From the NCBI GenBank assembly GCA_016795105.1, contig JAEUIH010000050.1:1-56023 (forward strand): a DNA stretch of 56,023 nt, in the 5' to 3' direction. Made by a program: the position numbers and the translations under genes. This document shows, piece after piece, positions 1 through 10,275 of this stretch. The first letter of the stretch is position 1. The number at the start of each line of letters is the position of its first letter. The notes under the pieces were generated by a model. The model was not told where the DNA came from, searched no databases, and saw only the letters and a program-made list of their open reading frames with translations. The stretch comes from Planctomyces sp. Its GTDB lineage: Bacteria > Planctomycetota > Planctomycetia > Planctomycetales > Planctomycetaceae.

Positions 1-161
1 ACTGTAGCTTGGGCATTCCTGCCCGAGCCGCCCTGGCTCCACCCCTGGCCCGCACAGCCACATCCCAAATCGCAGCCAAGAGACGTGACGGGCAAGAATC
101 CCCATCGTACATTTGGTGACGGGCAAGAATCCCCATCCTACACTTTGCAGGAATCCCCACC
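1..161. repeat. Intergenic repeats of the GGGCATTCCTGCCCG type
   Basis: The first 60 bases contain a short palindromic unit around TGGGCATTCCTGCCCGAGCC. It recurs near 7210 and several times at 55821-56023. Positions 85-160 hold two direct copies of GACGGGCAAGAATCCCCATC. No gene is seen here. This type of dispersed intergenic repeat is common in planctomycete chromosomes. Confidence 0.6.
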
Positions 162-3100
162 CTACTTACTGCGTTTCCCAACCTTCACATCATCCGCTGT
201 GTCGCGGATCAAATCCGCGAGCTCCTCTGTGGACATGCGGCCGGCGGATTCCGCACCGGACAGGACGCCTTCGACGAGGTCACGTTTTTCGTCGTGGAGA
301 CTCAGAATCTTTTCCTCGATCGTACCGCGAGCAATGATGCGATAGACCATGACGTTCTTCGTCTGACCGATGCGATGAGCACGATCGGTTGCCTGATCTT
401 CGACCGCGGGATTCCACCATGGGTCCATATGAATCACATAATCGGCAGCTGTCAGATTCAGACCCGTACCACCCGCCTTCAGTGAGATCAGGAACACATC
501 GCCCTCACCCGCCTGGAACGCATTCACACGATCCTGTCGAGTCTGAGGAGTTGTCTGGCCATCGAGGTACTGGTACGAGATCCCCGCTTTCTCACACGCC
601 TCGCGGATGAGAGCCAGATGAGACGTAAACTGACTGAAGATCAGCGGACGATGACCCCGTTCCTTGAGCTGTTCAAGCCGCTCCATCAGGAGTTCAAGCT
701 TCGCGGAGGAGCCCTTCCAGTCCGGATCCACCAGACTGATATGACACGAGAGCTGACGCAGCCGAGTCAAAATCTGCAGGACCTTAAACCGCTGGTCCTT
801 TGAAAATTCTTCATCGATCCCCAGATCGTCGAGCTCCGCGACCGCCGCGAGACGCATCGTGTCATAGCGCTGACGTTCTTCCGGAGACAGATCCACCAGC
901 AGATTGGACTCCGCCCGATCCGGCAGATCCTTCAGCACGTCCTTCTTGTTTCGACGCAGAATGAACGGACTGATCACCCGAGAAAGTGCCTCCTGGCGTT
1001 CTCGGTCTTTGTCTTTTTCGATCGGAGCCGCGAAACGTTTTCGGAACTGCTCCCAATGCCCCAGCACCCCTGGCGCGACTGCATTGAAGATACTCCAGAG
1101 TTCACCCAGATGATTCTCCATCGGCGTTCCGGTGAGAGCGACTTTCCAGCCGGCCTTCAGCGTCTTCACTTTATGAGCAGTCTTGCTGTTGGAATTCTTG
1201 ATGTTCTGAGCTTCATCCAGAACCAGAGTTCCCCATTCAACGTTTCGCAGACGTTCAGCTTCACGCAGCACCAGCCCGTAGCTGCAGATCACAACCTGAC
1301 CAGCCGTGGCACTTTCGAGCAATTCACCTCGATCGGCATCTCGGAGCAACAAAGGAGTCAGCGACGGCGCGAACCGACGAATTTCGTTTTGCCAGTTGAA
1401 CCCCAGCGACGTGGGAGCAATCACCAGAGCAGGACCGGACTCAATCCGATGCAGCAGCACTGCGATGGTCTGAATGGTCTTTCCCAGCCCCATGTCATCC
1501 GCCAGGATACCGCCCACGCCCCATTCGGCGAGCCGGCACATCCAGCGGAAACCATCCACCTGATAATCACGCAGCTGACAGATGAGATTTGAAGGAATGT
1601 CGAATGGAATATCCTGTGCATTCCGAACACGCGCCAGACACTGCTCCCATGCACGATCGCACTCAACCTGAATCTCGAACTTCTCGAGGTCGGATATTGT
1701 CAGCGCAGCCGACGCATCGATCTGGATCTTTCCACGCTGCTCCGTGGACGCATCCGCAAGCTGCAGGAACATCCGTCTGAGTTCGTCGGAAAGAGCGGCC
1801 CATTTGCCGGGAGTCACTTCAACCAGGCCGGTCATGGAACGACCACGCACTGCGTTCAGCAAAGTCGCGAGCGGAACTTCTTCATCACCGACTGTGCATG
1901 TACCTGTTACACCGAACCAGTCGCGCTGACGCTTGACGTTGACTCGCACATTTCCCGGCGTGACAGAACCAATCACATCGAACTGATTCACGGACGCTTT
2001 GTGCCAGACAACAACCAACTGCTCAGCCTGCACAAGTTCTGCGGATCGCGTCAGCAATTCATTGATCGCATCACCTGAGTTCAGAAACCAGGTCCACTTC
2101 TGATCGCCTTCGGAAAGATTCAGGCCGAGCAACTTTGCAGCCTTCTGGACCTGTTCGATTTCTCCCTGGAAATCTCGGGAATACTGAATCGTCTCGCCAT
2201 TCTCTTCGAGCGAATACCGAGCGAACCCTTCACCAGGTCGCACCAGCCGCAATTCATGATCTCGCAGACAGAGAGTCGTTTCCAGGATCCCGGTCTTCTT
2301 AAGCCGCAGTAATACCACGGTCTTCCAAACAGCCCGTTCCTCCCGCCCCGCAATCGATTCGGGCAACCGTACCGGAATGATCTCCGAAACCTTTCTGAGT
2401 TCCGGCAGGAGTCGCTCGAGTGAGCTTTCATCAAAGACCGGGTTCGACTGGATGATGTATTTTGCAAGCTTCGTCTGCTGATGAGTACATGGATAGACGA
2501 TGAGTCGCGAATGACGTTCGTTGATCAGCACAATCGAATCCGAAGTCACCATGATGTATGCGTCCGGATCACTCTCCTGAATCTGCTCGCAATGACGATT
2601 CGGGGTCGTCTCAAGCAAAAATGAGGGTTTGCCATTGTGCAGGGCAGCATTGAGTTCTATCTCGAACGGACGGACTTCCAGCTGAACCGGCGCACCATCG
2701 AACAGTACGGCATCACTGCCCGCGAGAGCCTGCAGTGCCCTGGGGAGATTGAGCACTGGCGCAGAATACACCGTGTTCTGCGTATATGCTGAGGCGAGCT
2801 GATGGTCCAATGGTGACCAGTCTCGTCGATCGGATCGAAGAAACTGAGCACCATCCATCCGCCTGGCCTTGAGCCACTTTCCGTTCTTTCCTTCTGCCTG
2901 GATGCAGGGCTCAATCGCGATTCTGTAGGCAGAGTTCTGGAGCCCGACGATTGTCAGGTTCCATCGAATGCGGCTTCCGGGCGTCGACGTGAAGTCCTCA
3001 ATATCGATGTATGCCGAACCGTCGACTTTGCTGGTCCTGCGTGCTTCGTTCAGAAGCGTCAGAATCGCATCCACACGAATGTCTTCCGCAGCAGATTCGC

Positions 3101-3461
3101 CGCGAAACATTTTCGAAAACACGGTCTCGGGATTGCGCAGACCTTCGTCGAGCCTCTTCGCAACGGCGACCATATGCCAGCATCGCTGAGAATGGTCGAT
3201 CATTCCACAGGAACACTCCATGTCCCATGTTCGTTCTTTCGACGAATAGTGGATCTCCACGACATGCATTTGCTGTCGTGTAACGAGCGTCGCGATGAAT
3301 CGTGAATTCGGGTCGAACACCTGAGGAATGAGCGAAGTCGTTTCCCGGTCAGCAACCATTTTCTGGTGCATGTCGGTCAACTGAAAGATCTGCTGAATCA
3401 GCTGCAGCCACATCATCAGCAGATCATCTTTGGACTTACCCGGATTCAGATATCCTTTCAC
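162..3461 (-). CDS. SWIM zinc-finger SNF2/RapA-type helicase
   Basis: A 1099-aa cytoplasmic ATPase of the SNF2 (superfamily 2) class, expected to move along or remodel nucleoprotein. The N-terminus carries a SWIM zinc finger (C83, C85, C94, H96). The C-terminal half holds the helicase core: Walker A DDMGLGKT near residue 655, the DEAQ box near 748, LTGTPMEN, and the C-terminal lobe with SLKAGGTGLNLTAA and DRAHRIGQ. This SWIM-SNF2 architecture is widespread in bacteria and its substrate is usually unknown. It ends 161 bases from the window edge and is followed by repeats. The next upstream gene, carB, is separated by 212 bases of repeat, so it is probably not co-transcribed. The start ATG at 3461 gives a full-length protein. 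Confidence 0.9.
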   Translation of the reverse strand: MKGYLNPGKSKDDLLMMWLQLIQQIFQLTDMHQKMVADRETTSLIPQVFDPNSRFIATLVTRQQMHVVEIHYSSKERTWDMECSCGMIDHSQRCWHMVAVAKRLDEGLRNPETVFSKMFRGESAAEDIRVDAILTLLNEARRTSKVDGSAYIDIEDFTSTPGSRIRWNLTIVGLQNSAYRIAIEPCIQAEGKNGKWLKARRMDGAQFLRSDRRDWSPLDHQLASAYTQNTVYSAPVLNLPRALQALAGSDAVLFDGAPVQLEVRPFEIELNAALHNGKPSFLLETTPNRHCEQIQESDPDAYIMVTSDSIVLINERHSRLIVYPCTHQQTKLAKYIIQSNPVFDESSLERLLPELRKVSEIIPVRLPESIAGREERAVWKTVVLLRLKKTGILETTLCLRDHELRLVRPGEGFARYSLEENGETIQYSRDFQGEIEQVQKAAKLLGLNLSEGDQKWTWFLNSGDAINELLTRSAELVQAEQLVVVWHKASVNQFDVIGSVTPGNVRVNVKRQRDWFGVTGTCTVGDEEVPLATLLNAVRGRSMTGLVEVTPGKWAALSDELRRMFLQLADASTEQRGKIQIDASAALTISDLEKFEIQVECDRAWEQCLARVRNAQDIPFDIPSNLICQLRDYQVDGFRWMCRLAEWGVGGILADDMGLGKTIQTIAVLLHRIESGPALVIAPTSLGFNWQNEIRRFAPSLTPLLLRDADRGELLESATAGQVVICSYGLVLREAERLRNVEWGTLVLDEAQNIKNSNSKTAHKVKTLKAGWKVALTGTPMENHLGELWSIFNAVAPGVLGHWEQFRKRFAAPIEKDKDRERQEALSRVISPFILRRNKKDVLKDLPDRAESNLLVDLSPEERQRYDTMRLAAVAELDDLGIDEEFSKDQRFKVLQILTRLRQLSCHISLVDPDWKGSSAKLELLMERLEQLKERGHRPLIFSQFTSHLALIREACEKAGISYQYLDGQTTPQTRQDRVNAFQAGEGDVFLISLKAGGTGLNLTAADYVIHMDPWWNPAVEDQATDRAHRIGQTKNVMVYRIIARGTIEEKILSLHDEKRDLVEGVLSGAESAGRMSTEELADLIRDTADDVKVGKRSK

Positions 3462-3509
3462 GACCCGTCACTCTTTCACTCACAGTCGAACACCATTTCA
3501 CTCACACCC

Positions 3510-3615
3510 AGCCTGCGATTCAGGCCCAGCGGGCCGACACATCGTTAGCCGGGGTCGTAAGACCCCGGAAAACCCATCCCATTTCCGCATCAGGCCCAGC
3601 GGGCCGACACATCAA
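3510..3615. repeat. Two copies of a CAGGCCCAGCGGGCCGACACATC repeat-family unit
   Basis: The unit AGGCCCAGCGGGCCGACACA occurs twice (about 3522 and 3591) between the helicase gene and carB, and again near 8000. The first copy is followed by a short palindrome (CCGGGGTCGTAAGACCCCGG). It is a dispersed hairpin-forming intergenic repeat and could serve as a transcription end for the flanking minus-strand gene, though no T-tract is obvious. Confidence 0.6.
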
Positions 3616-3673
3616 CACACCAGACCACCGTCAACCGGGCCAACTTCACCCTTCACCCTTCCCACTTCCCACT

Positions 3674-6600
3674 TCACCGAATCCAATCCTGAATCGCGGT
3701 CACCTGCGGCGTCGGTTGTTCCCTCAACGCATGCAACGCATCCACCACCGCCAGACAGCCTGGCAACGTGGTCACGCACGGAACACCATACGCCACCGAC
3801 GCAGAACGAATCCGGCCTTCATCGGTACGAGCACCTTTGCCACTCGGTGTATTAAAGATCAGATGGATCTCACCGTTGGCCATCAGGTCCAGCAGATTGG
3901 GTCGACCTTCCTGAAGCTTTTTCACGAGCTCCACTTCGAGCCCGGCTTCCTGGAAGATACGAGCAGTTCCGCTGGTGCAGACGATCTGATATCCCAGAGC
4001 CTGAAGTCTTCGAACCGGTTCAATCATTCGAGCCTTATGGGCCGACGCCACACTGATAAAGATACGTCCCTGAAGTGGCAGGCGAGCACTGGCGGCCAGT
4101 TGTGACTTCGCAAACGCGAACGCGAAGTCCCGATCGATCCCCATCACTTCACCCGTAGATCGCATTTCAGGGCCGAGCACAATATCAACACCGGAGAATC
4201 GACTGAACGGGAACACGCTTTCTTTCACGGACGTGTATTCCGGGACGATTTCTTTGGTTACACCCTGAGCTTCAAGCGACACACCAGCCATGACCTTGGC
4301 TGCGATACGAGCCAATGAACGGCCGGTTGCCTTGGAAACAAACGGAGCAGTCCGGCTTGCTCGAGGATTGACTTCCAGCACATACACCGTCTGATGATCT
4401 CCATCCACTTTCACTGCGAACTGGATATTCATCAGCCCTCGCACCTGCAGAGCAGTTGCCAGTGATCGAGTCGCATCCTTGATTTCGTTGATCACGCTCG
4501 CAGGCAGAGAATGCGGAGGAAGAACGCAGGCCGAATCGCCCGAATGCACGCCCGCTTCTTCGATGTGTTCCATCACGCCGCCGATGATGGTTGTCATCCC
4601 GTCACCAATCGCATCGACGTCGACTTCGATCGCATCTTCGAGAAACTTATCAATCAGGACTGGTTTATCAGGCGAAACATCCACGGCTGCCTGCATGTAT
4701 TGAACCAGTGATGTTTCGTCGTAGCAGATCTCCATGGCTCGACCACCCAGCACGTAGCTTGGGCGAACAAGCACCGGGTAGCCGATACGATCAGCGGCCT
4801 TGCGAGCCCCTTCCACGTTGATCGCAATTCCGTTTGGTGGCTGCCGCAGACCGAGGCGTTCCAGAATCGCCTGAAACCGTTCCCGGTCTTCCGCAGCATC
4901 GATCATATCGGGACTTGTGCCGATGATGTTGACACCAGCCGCTTCCAGACCACGAGCAAGATTCAGCGGAGTTTGTCCGCCGAACTGCACGATCACACCA
5001 TCCGGCTTCATGCGATCGCAGATATTCAGAACGTCTTCGATCGTCAGAGGCTCAAAGAACAGGTAATCGGAAGTGTCATAGTCCGTCGAAACCGTTTCCG
5101 GATTCGAATTCACCATGATGCTCTCGATCCCGAGCTCAGCCAGAGCGAACGAAGCCTGACAGCAGCAATAGTCGAATTCAATCCCCTGACCGATGCGGTT
5201 TGGACCGCCGCCGAGGATCATAATTCGTTTCCTGGCTGGGTCCTTCGGAGGACTTTCGTCTTCCTGTTCATAGGTGGAATAGTAGTACGGCGTATACGCT
5301 TCAAATTCGGCCGCACAGGTATCCACCTGCTTGAAGGTTGCTTCAATTCCCAGAGCCAGTCGGTGACGACGCACATCCATCTGCGACGAATCCCACCAGT
5401 AGGCGAGTTGAGCGTCGGAGAAACCGTCCTTCTTGGCGAGCCGAATCAATTCCGGGCTGGCGTCTTCCAGTCGAGTCACCATGCGGATTTGATCTTCGAG
5501 CTTCACCAGCTGTTCGATGTTTCGCAGGAACCACGGATCGATATCAGACAGTTCGTGAATCTGTTCGACTGTAAAGCCGCTTTTGAGCGCATATCGAATA
5601 AAGAAGATGCGTTCGGCATTGGGCGTGGACAGCTTGCTTTTGATTTCGTCTCGCTGCGGCTGTTGAGGAGTCCCCCAGAGATCCTTCTTGCCGCCGCCGA
5701 GCCCAAAGTGGCCGATTTCGAGACCTCGCAGAGCCTTCTGCAGAGATTCCCGGAACGTGCGTCCGATCGCCATTGTTTCCCCGACGGACTTCATTTGCAC
5801 CGTCAGAGTCGGATCGGCTTCGGGGAACTTTTCGAACGTCCATCGAGGAATTTTTGTGACAACGTAGTCGATGGTGGGTTCAAAGCAGGCCAGTGTTTCA
5901 CGAGTGATATCATTTGGAATTTCATCCAGCCGATACCCCACCGCCAGCTTGGCCGCGATCTTCGCGATCGGAAACCCGGTCGCCTTGGACGCCAAAGCAC
6001 TGGAGCGACTGACGCGAGGATTCATTTCGATCACAACCATTCGTCCGTCATCCGGATTGATGGCGAACTGAACGTTGGAACCACCGGTTTCGACCCCGAT
6101 TTCCCGCATGACAGCAATCGTGGCATCGCGCATCCGCTGATACTCTTTATCAGTCAGCGTTTGAGCCGGAGCAACAGTGATAGAATCGCCCGTGTGAACA
6201 CCCATTGGATCGAAGTTCTCGATCGCGCAGATGATTACCACGTTATCAGCCCGATCCCGCATGACCTCCATCTCGTATTCTTTCCAGCCTAGGATAGATT
6301 CCTCGAGCAGGATTTCACCGATGGGGGACATTGCCAGACCGTGACGAACTTTGTCTTCGAATTCTTTGACGTTATAAGCGATCCCGCCCCCGGTCCCGCC
6401 GAGCGTAAAGCTGGCCCGGATGATGATAGGGAGACCGATCTGTCGGACGGCATCCTGAGCTTCTTCCATGGTGTGGACGACGAAGCTTTTTGGAACATCG
6501 AGCCCAATCCGGATCATGGCCTGTTTAAAGGCATCGCGTTCTTCCGCGCGACGGATGACATCTTCGCGAGCCCCGATCATTTCGCAGTTAAAATGATCCA

Positions 6601-6922
6601 GGATACCTCGACGGTAGAGTTCCATCGCGGTGTTGAGCCCGGTTTGACCGCCGAGAGTTGGCAGAAGAGCATCAGGACGTTCCTGTTCGATGATCTTTGC
6701 TACGTATTCCCATGTGATGGGTTCGATGTAGGTACGATCAGCGGTTTCGGGATCGGTCATGATGGTGGCGGGATTGGAATTCACCAGCACCACTTCGTAC
6801 CCTTCCTCGCGGAGCGCCTTACAGGCCTGAGTCCCCGAGTAGTCAAATTCGCAGGCCTGACCGATCACAATGGGACCGGAGCCGATGATGAGAATTTTCT
6901 TGATGTCGTCACGACGTGGCAC
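3674..6922 (-). CDS. carB: Carbamoyl-phosphate synthase large subunit
   Basis: A 1082-aa protein matching the usual length of CarB (about 1070 aa). It makes carbamoyl phosphate from bicarbonate, ATP and ammonia for arginine and pyrimidine synthesis, with ammonia supplied by the small subunit CarA (not in this window). The two homologous ATP-grasp halves are visible. The first opens with [20 protein letters not shown] near residue 9. The second has [20 protein letters not shown] near residue 560. Both contain the ATP-grasp [18 protein letters not shown] / [18 protein letters not shown] segments. The C-terminal allosteric MGS-like domain ends in [18 protein letters not shown]. No defects are seen. 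Confidence 0.98.
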   Translation of the reverse strand: MPRRDDIKKILIIGSGPIVIGQACEFDYSGTQACKALREEGYEVVLVNSNPATIMTDPETADRTYIEPITWEYVAKIIEQERPDALLPTLGGQTGLNTAMELYRRGILDHFNCEMIGAREDVIRRAEERDAFKQAMIRIGLDVPKSFVVHTMEEAQDAVRQIGLPIIIRASFTLGGTGGGIAYNVKEFEDKVRHGLAMSPIGEILLEESILGWKEYEMEVMRDRADNVVIICAIENFDPMGVHTGDSITVAPAQTLTDKEYQRMRDATIAVMREIGVETGGSNVQFAINPDDGRMVVIEMNPRVSRSSALASKATGFPIAKIAAKLAVGYRLDEIPNDITRETLACFEPTIDYVVTKIPRWTFEKFPEADPTLTVQMKSVGETMAIGRTFRESLQKALRGLEIGHFGLGGGKKDLWGTPQQPQRDEIKSKLSTPNAERIFFIRYALKSGFTVEQIHELSDIDPWFLRNIEQLVKLEDQIRMVTRLEDASPELIRLAKKDGFSDAQLAYWWDSSQMDVRRHRLALGIEATFKQVDTCAAEFEAYTPYYYSTYEQEDESPPKDPARKRIMILGGGPNRIGQGIEFDYCCCQASFALAELGIESIMVNSNPETVSTDYDTSDYLFFEPLTIEDVLNICDRMKPDGVIVQFGGQTPLNLARGLEAAGVNIIGTSPDMIDAAEDRERFQAILERLGLRQPPNGIAINVEGARKAADRIGYPVLVRPSYVLGGRAMEICYDETSLVQYMQAAVDVSPDKPVLIDKFLEDAIEVDVDAIGDGMTTIIGGVMEHIEEAGVHSGDSACVLPPHSLPASVINEIKDATRSLATALQVRGLMNIQFAVKVDGDHQTVYVLEVNPRASRTAPFVSKATGRSLARIAAKVMAGVSLEAQGVTKEIVPEYTSVKESVFPFSRFSGVDIVLGPEMRSTGEVMGIDRDFAFAFAKSQLAASARLPLQGRIFISVASAHKARMIEPVRRLQALGYQIVCTSGTARIFQEAGLEVELVKKLQEGRPNLLDLMANGEIHLIFNTPSGKGARTDEGRIRSASVAYGVPCVTTLPGCLAVVDALHALREQPTPQVTAIQDWIR

Positions 6923-7322
6923 GCGGGCTGATCCTTAACTACTGTAACGCTGATCAAAAAACACGCGACCAACCGCAGCGCGCACAGAAATCGCAGAATT
7001 TCTCGGAGGATTTTCCGATTCAGCGACTGAAGCTGTGGCGAGAATTGCGTCGGACCGCGCAAAATTTGGAGCAGGTTACCACCAAATCCCGTTCATTCAA
7101 GAAGCCCACCCCTGTTCACTCCCGAAGTTACCAAAACTCACCGAAATCCCCCACATTTTCGCATTCCTGATAACCCAAAGTAGCAGGCAGATTCCATCTG
7201 CCGTCCGCCCATACGTAGCTTGGGCATTCCTGCCCGAGCCCACCCCTGCCCACCCCTGCGCACGCTGGATGCAATCCAGCCAGCCACCACCACCACCACC
7301 ATAGCGGCCCCCCCCCAAAGTC

Positions 7323-7478
7323 CTCATCACGCTCCGCCGTGATGTCGAACCCCGGCACGCGCTGCCACGGTACTCACGACGGCTGAATCCCAGCCAGGCC
7401 CTCGACATCACGACGGAGCGTGACAAGTACTTTGCCAAGCCCTCAACATCACGGCGGAGCGTGATGAGTACTTTGCCA
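7323..7478. repeat. Three related CATCACGxCGGAGCGTGA repeats
   Basis: A copy at 7323-7346 reads toward the left. Two copies, at about 7402 and 7446, read toward the right and are followed by (A/G)AGTACTTTGCCA. Together they form inverted and direct repeats able to pair. A related motif occurs near 41123. Confidence 0.6.
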
Positions 7479-7620
7479 GGCCCCAAGCTCACCCCCCGAC
7501 AGACTCCGGAAAACCAGCAAACAAGGCAAACCACCGACAAGACCTTCGTTTCGACCACCAATTCCGCGGACGACAGAGTCGTTGCGGATTCGAATTTCAA
7601 GCGCAGGCAGGGATGTCGTT

Positions 7621-7707
7621 TTAACCACGAAACACACGAACCACACAAAAGAATCGCAGCAATACTTGGTTGTCCTTTTTCGTGTCTTTGGTGTATTTCG
7701 TGGTTAC
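7621..7707. repeat. AACCACGAAA palindrome
   Basis: The arm starting TTAACCACGAAACACACGAA pairs with a 3' arm ending GTGTATTTCGTGGTTA. This forms an imperfect hairpin of about 87 bases, a well-known kind of dispersed noncoding repeat in planctomycete genomes. Confidence 0.65.
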
Positions 7708-7987
7708 CCCTCACACTGGCTACGCGCTGTATGCAGTCGGAGTCAACTCACTGCAATTCTCGCTACACAAAACGCCAGCCCCACACAATTTTCGCAACTC
7801 GATGCAGAGAACCTTTGCGGCGCGAAAAGACTTCAAGCGTTAGCAGCACGAACGAACCGCACCCATACCCGACTTTGCTCTTCCGTCTCTTCCGCCTATT
7901 CCGTGGTCACCACTCACGCTGCCTCCGCGCTGAATCCAGTCGAAACCAACTCGCCGTCTCAACCCTTTACGCCACAAAAAGAACTCA

Positions 7988-8066
7988 ACCTGCGATTCAG
8001 GCCCAGCGGGCCGACACATCGTCAGCCCGTGGCGCAAGTCACGGGCCTCCACGCCAAATTCCACCC
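7988..8066. repeat. Third copy of the GCCCAGCGGGCCGACACATC repeat
   Basis: The same unit as at 3510-3615. It is followed by a different palindrome, CAGCCCGTGGCGCAAGTCAC plus GGGC, in which GCCCGTG pairs with CACGGGC. Confidence 0.6.
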
Positions 8067-8473
8067 AAAAGCCCGGAGGGCTGACACACCGCGACCTTAT
8101 TGCGTTCTGCTGCCCATCGAAACACTCGAAAGCCGGAACTCCATCGCACCGAACCCCATCCCATCCCGATGCACCGCGGACACTTGCCCTGCGAACTCCC
8201 AGCCGCGTTTCAACACCCGCAACAAAACGCAATACCACCGAACCGAACCCTGGCCTACTTCCCCTATTCCGCCGAACTCAGGCTCTTTGCTCCCTTGAAC
8301 TACGGGAAATCACTGTGTAGGGTGAAAGGGACAACTGTGCACGGGGAGATCAGCGACTGTACGCGTGGCGGAGAGTCTTACCTGATGATTCAACACCACC
8401 AGCACACCCTCACCGCGGAACGGTGGTAAGAAAATTCCCCATCGACTGAACCACCACACAACAGGGGCTGAGG

Positions 8474-8653
8474 AATGGATCGGCGAACATTCCTGAGTAC
8501 CACTGGCGCCCTCATTGCGTCCAGCGGTCACTCAGAAGCAACAAAAGCAGACGGCTACCGAAGATGCGAACAGCTTCACGACAAGCTGACACCGCAACTC
8601 TCGCTCCAAATCGCTCCGTGCTGCAAATCAAGGTGCATCGCCGCAGCGTTCTG
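8474..8653 (+). pseudogene. Truncated Tat signal-peptide gene start
   Basis: A 59-codon frame begins MDRRTFLSTTGALIASSG, a twin-arginine signal peptide start (RRTFL followed by a hydrophobic stretch). It is preceded by a GAGGA ribosome-binding site. After the signal peptide the frame loses any recognisable domain and stops at 8653. Planctomycetes use such leaders on many secreted enzymes. The body seems to have been lost where the peroxidase-like frame begins. It could also be a tiny exported protein, so confidence is low. Confidence 0.3.
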
Positions 8654-8712
8654 AGTACCGCACTCTGCCGTAGTTTCCTTCGATCTTGGTCTTGGTACCC
8701 TGGAGTCTTCGG

Positions 8713-9393
8713 ATGCTGCAGAATCTTCCTCGCTTTATCCTCAAACCGTTATCCCGTCTGGTGCGAGCATGGCCGTGGTTGAGACGGAAGGTAAATGCAT
8801 ACGCAATCAATGGGATTGTGAATGTCTCCCGGCATCGTCCGCATCCATGGAGCACGATTCACGACTACGTGTCATGGGATTCACTGACCGACCGCCAATG
8901 GAGCGCCCGACATTTGCCTGCTGTTGACGAAAAACACAAGCCTGAAGTTGCTGAGTTGACTCGGATGTTTGTTCGTCGTCCTGAAGGACAGGTGTTTTGT
9001 GCCAAGTCAACATGCCTATTTCCAGCATTTGCGCAATATCTGACAGATGGATTCATTCGGACGCGGATGCCCAATACGAGTGCCGGAGAGAAAGAGAATC
9101 CAACCAGACTTCAGAACACGTCCAATCATCAGATTGACCTGTGTACATTATATGGACGAACTCACCAGCAAACGACGCAACTGCGTGTTCTCAGTGAGCA
9201 GCCGGGCAGCAAGGGGAGACTCAAAAGTCAGATGATATCTGGTGAGGTGTACTCACCATTTCTGTTTGAGTCGGATGGAAGTCGCATCAAGGATGAGTTT
9301 AACTGTCTTGATGTGCCGCTTGGGATTGATCGAGTAGCGTCTCCGGAGCAGCGAGCGAAGTTGTTTGCAGCTGGAGGGGACCGTATAACCGAC
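8713..9393 (+). pseudogene. Truncated cyclooxygenase-like heme peroxidase (N-terminal part)
   Basis: About 227 codons match the start of bacterial animal-type (cyclooxygenase-like) heme peroxidases. Visible segments are HPWSTIHDYVSWDSLTDRQW, STCLFPAFAQYLTDGFIRT and the NHQIDLCTLYGR box (about residues 138-150). The family continues past LFAxGGDRxN to an REHNR helix and heme ligands, but here the match ends at LFAAGGDR. After three more residues the frame runs directly into the ABC-transporter ATPase that follows, with no stop codon. The catalytic half is missing, so it cannot be an active peroxidase. The likely cause is a deletion or recombination that joined two unrelated genes. Confidence 0.7.
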
Positions 9394-10122
9394 ATGGCTG
9401 AAGAACTTGCAATCGAAACAACCAATCTCACAAAGATATACGGCAGTGGCAATACCGAAGTGGTCGCCATGCGTAACGCCAGCGTAAAGGTTCGTCGTGG
9501 TGAAGTGATCGCTTTGCTGGGCCCAAGCGGCTCCGGAAAATCCACGTTCCTGACGGCCGTGGGACTGATCAATGCTCCGACTTCAGGGCAGGTTCGCATC
9601 GGTGGAGTTCTCGTGATGGATGGTCCGGTCGCGAAGGTCAACCTCCGAAGCTTTCGTCGTGAACATAATGGCTTCGTGTTCCAGAAGTCAAATTTGATTC
9701 CGTTTCTCACGGCGATTGAGAACGTGCAGATTGCGATGGAACTGAATGGACTCAGCGCCAGCCAGGCACGCAAGCGAGCCGCCGAACTCTTGAATGAACT
9801 TGGAGTTGGAGACCGACTCGATCACAGCACAGCCATGCTATCAGGCGGACAGCAACAGCGAGTTGCCGTTGCCCGAGCGTTGGCCAATCATCCGAGCGTG
9901 ATTCTCGCTGACGAACCTACCGCCGCACTGGACAGCCATCGTGGTCGGCAGGTGATGGAACTGTTCCGCAATGTCGCCCGCGAACATGGTGCGGGAGTGA
10001 TTGTCGTGACTCACGACCAGCGAACGCTGGAGGTGTTTGATACAATTTACGAAATGGAAGACGGGGCGATCCGGCATGTGCCCAGTCATCCGTCACCCGT
10101 ACCGATAGAATCAGCAACCTGA
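9394..10122 (+). CDS. ABC transporter ATP-binding protein (MacB/LolD/DevA-like)
   Basis: From ATG 9394 this is a 242-aa ABC ATPase. Walker A is GPSGSGKST near residue 44, the signature LSGGQQQR near 149, Walker B VILADEPTAALD near 170, and the switch histidine VVTHD. The QxNLIPFLTAxENV segment and short length fit the MacB/LolD/DevA group, which energises export or lipoprotein release with a separate permease. No permease or adaptor gene is adjacent, so the subunit is orphaned. The frame is open upstream through the truncated peroxidase, so a 478-aa fusion could be made from 8686. I chose 9394 because the ABC domain starts there. A GGAGGGG run about 15 bases upstream is distant for a ribosome-binding site. 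A hairpin terminator follows. Confidence 0.85.
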   Translation: MAEELAIETTNLTKIYGSGNTEVVAMRNASVKVRRGEVIALLGPSGSGKSTFLTAVGLINAPTSGQVRIGGVLVMDGPVAKVNLRSFRREHNGFVFQKSNLIPFLTAIENVQIAMELNGLSASQARKRAAELLNELGVGDRLDHSTAMLSGGQQQRVAVARALANHPSVILADEPTAALDSHRGRQVMELFRNVAREHGAGVIVVTHDQRTLEVFDTIYEMEDGAIRHVPSHPSPVPIESAT

Positions 10123-10185
10123 GACGCTGCCAGCGGGCAGGTCTCCTTCTTTGATCGTCCTCTTGCCCGTGTCGTGGTTTAGAGA

Positions 10186-10234
10186 GGGGTCAGACGGGGG
10201 AAGGTCTCAATTCAAAGAGACCCGACCCCTTTTA
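10186..10234 (+). terminator. Rho-independent terminator after the ABC gene
   Basis: A perfect stem GGTCTC...GAGACC (10203-10222) is nested in an outer GGGGTC/GACCCC pairing and followed by TTTTATACTTTCTTTTTAT. It lies 64 bases past the ABC gene stop and faces the convergent nucleotidyltransferase-like gene. Confidence 0.65.
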
Positions 10235-10275
10235 TACTTTCTTTTTATACTTTTTACGCACCACAAAATAGCCAA

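Larger units (their letters stand above)
6923..8473. other. Repeat-rich intergenic region with no convincing gene
   Basis: About 1.5 kb lies between carB and the peroxidase-like gene. It is built from dispersed repeats: a GGGCATTCCTGCCCG unit near 7213, three copies of a CATCACG(G/A)CGGAGCGTGA motif (7323-7478), a large AACCACGAAA...TTTCGTGGTT palindrome (7621-7707) and a GCCCAGCGGGCCGACACATC unit near 8000. The open frames here are low-complexity, run on both strands through the repeats, lack ribosome-binding sites and resemble nothing I recognise. Confidence 0.6.

Noticed and set aside
4973-6292. A 439-aa open frame antisense to carB
   Set aside because: It lies wholly inside carB on the other strand; composition and lack of motifs show it to be a shadow.
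7097-7714. A 205-aa minus-strand frame in the repeat region
   Set aside because: It runs through low-complexity and repeat DNA (long glycine runs), with no ribosome-binding site or family features.
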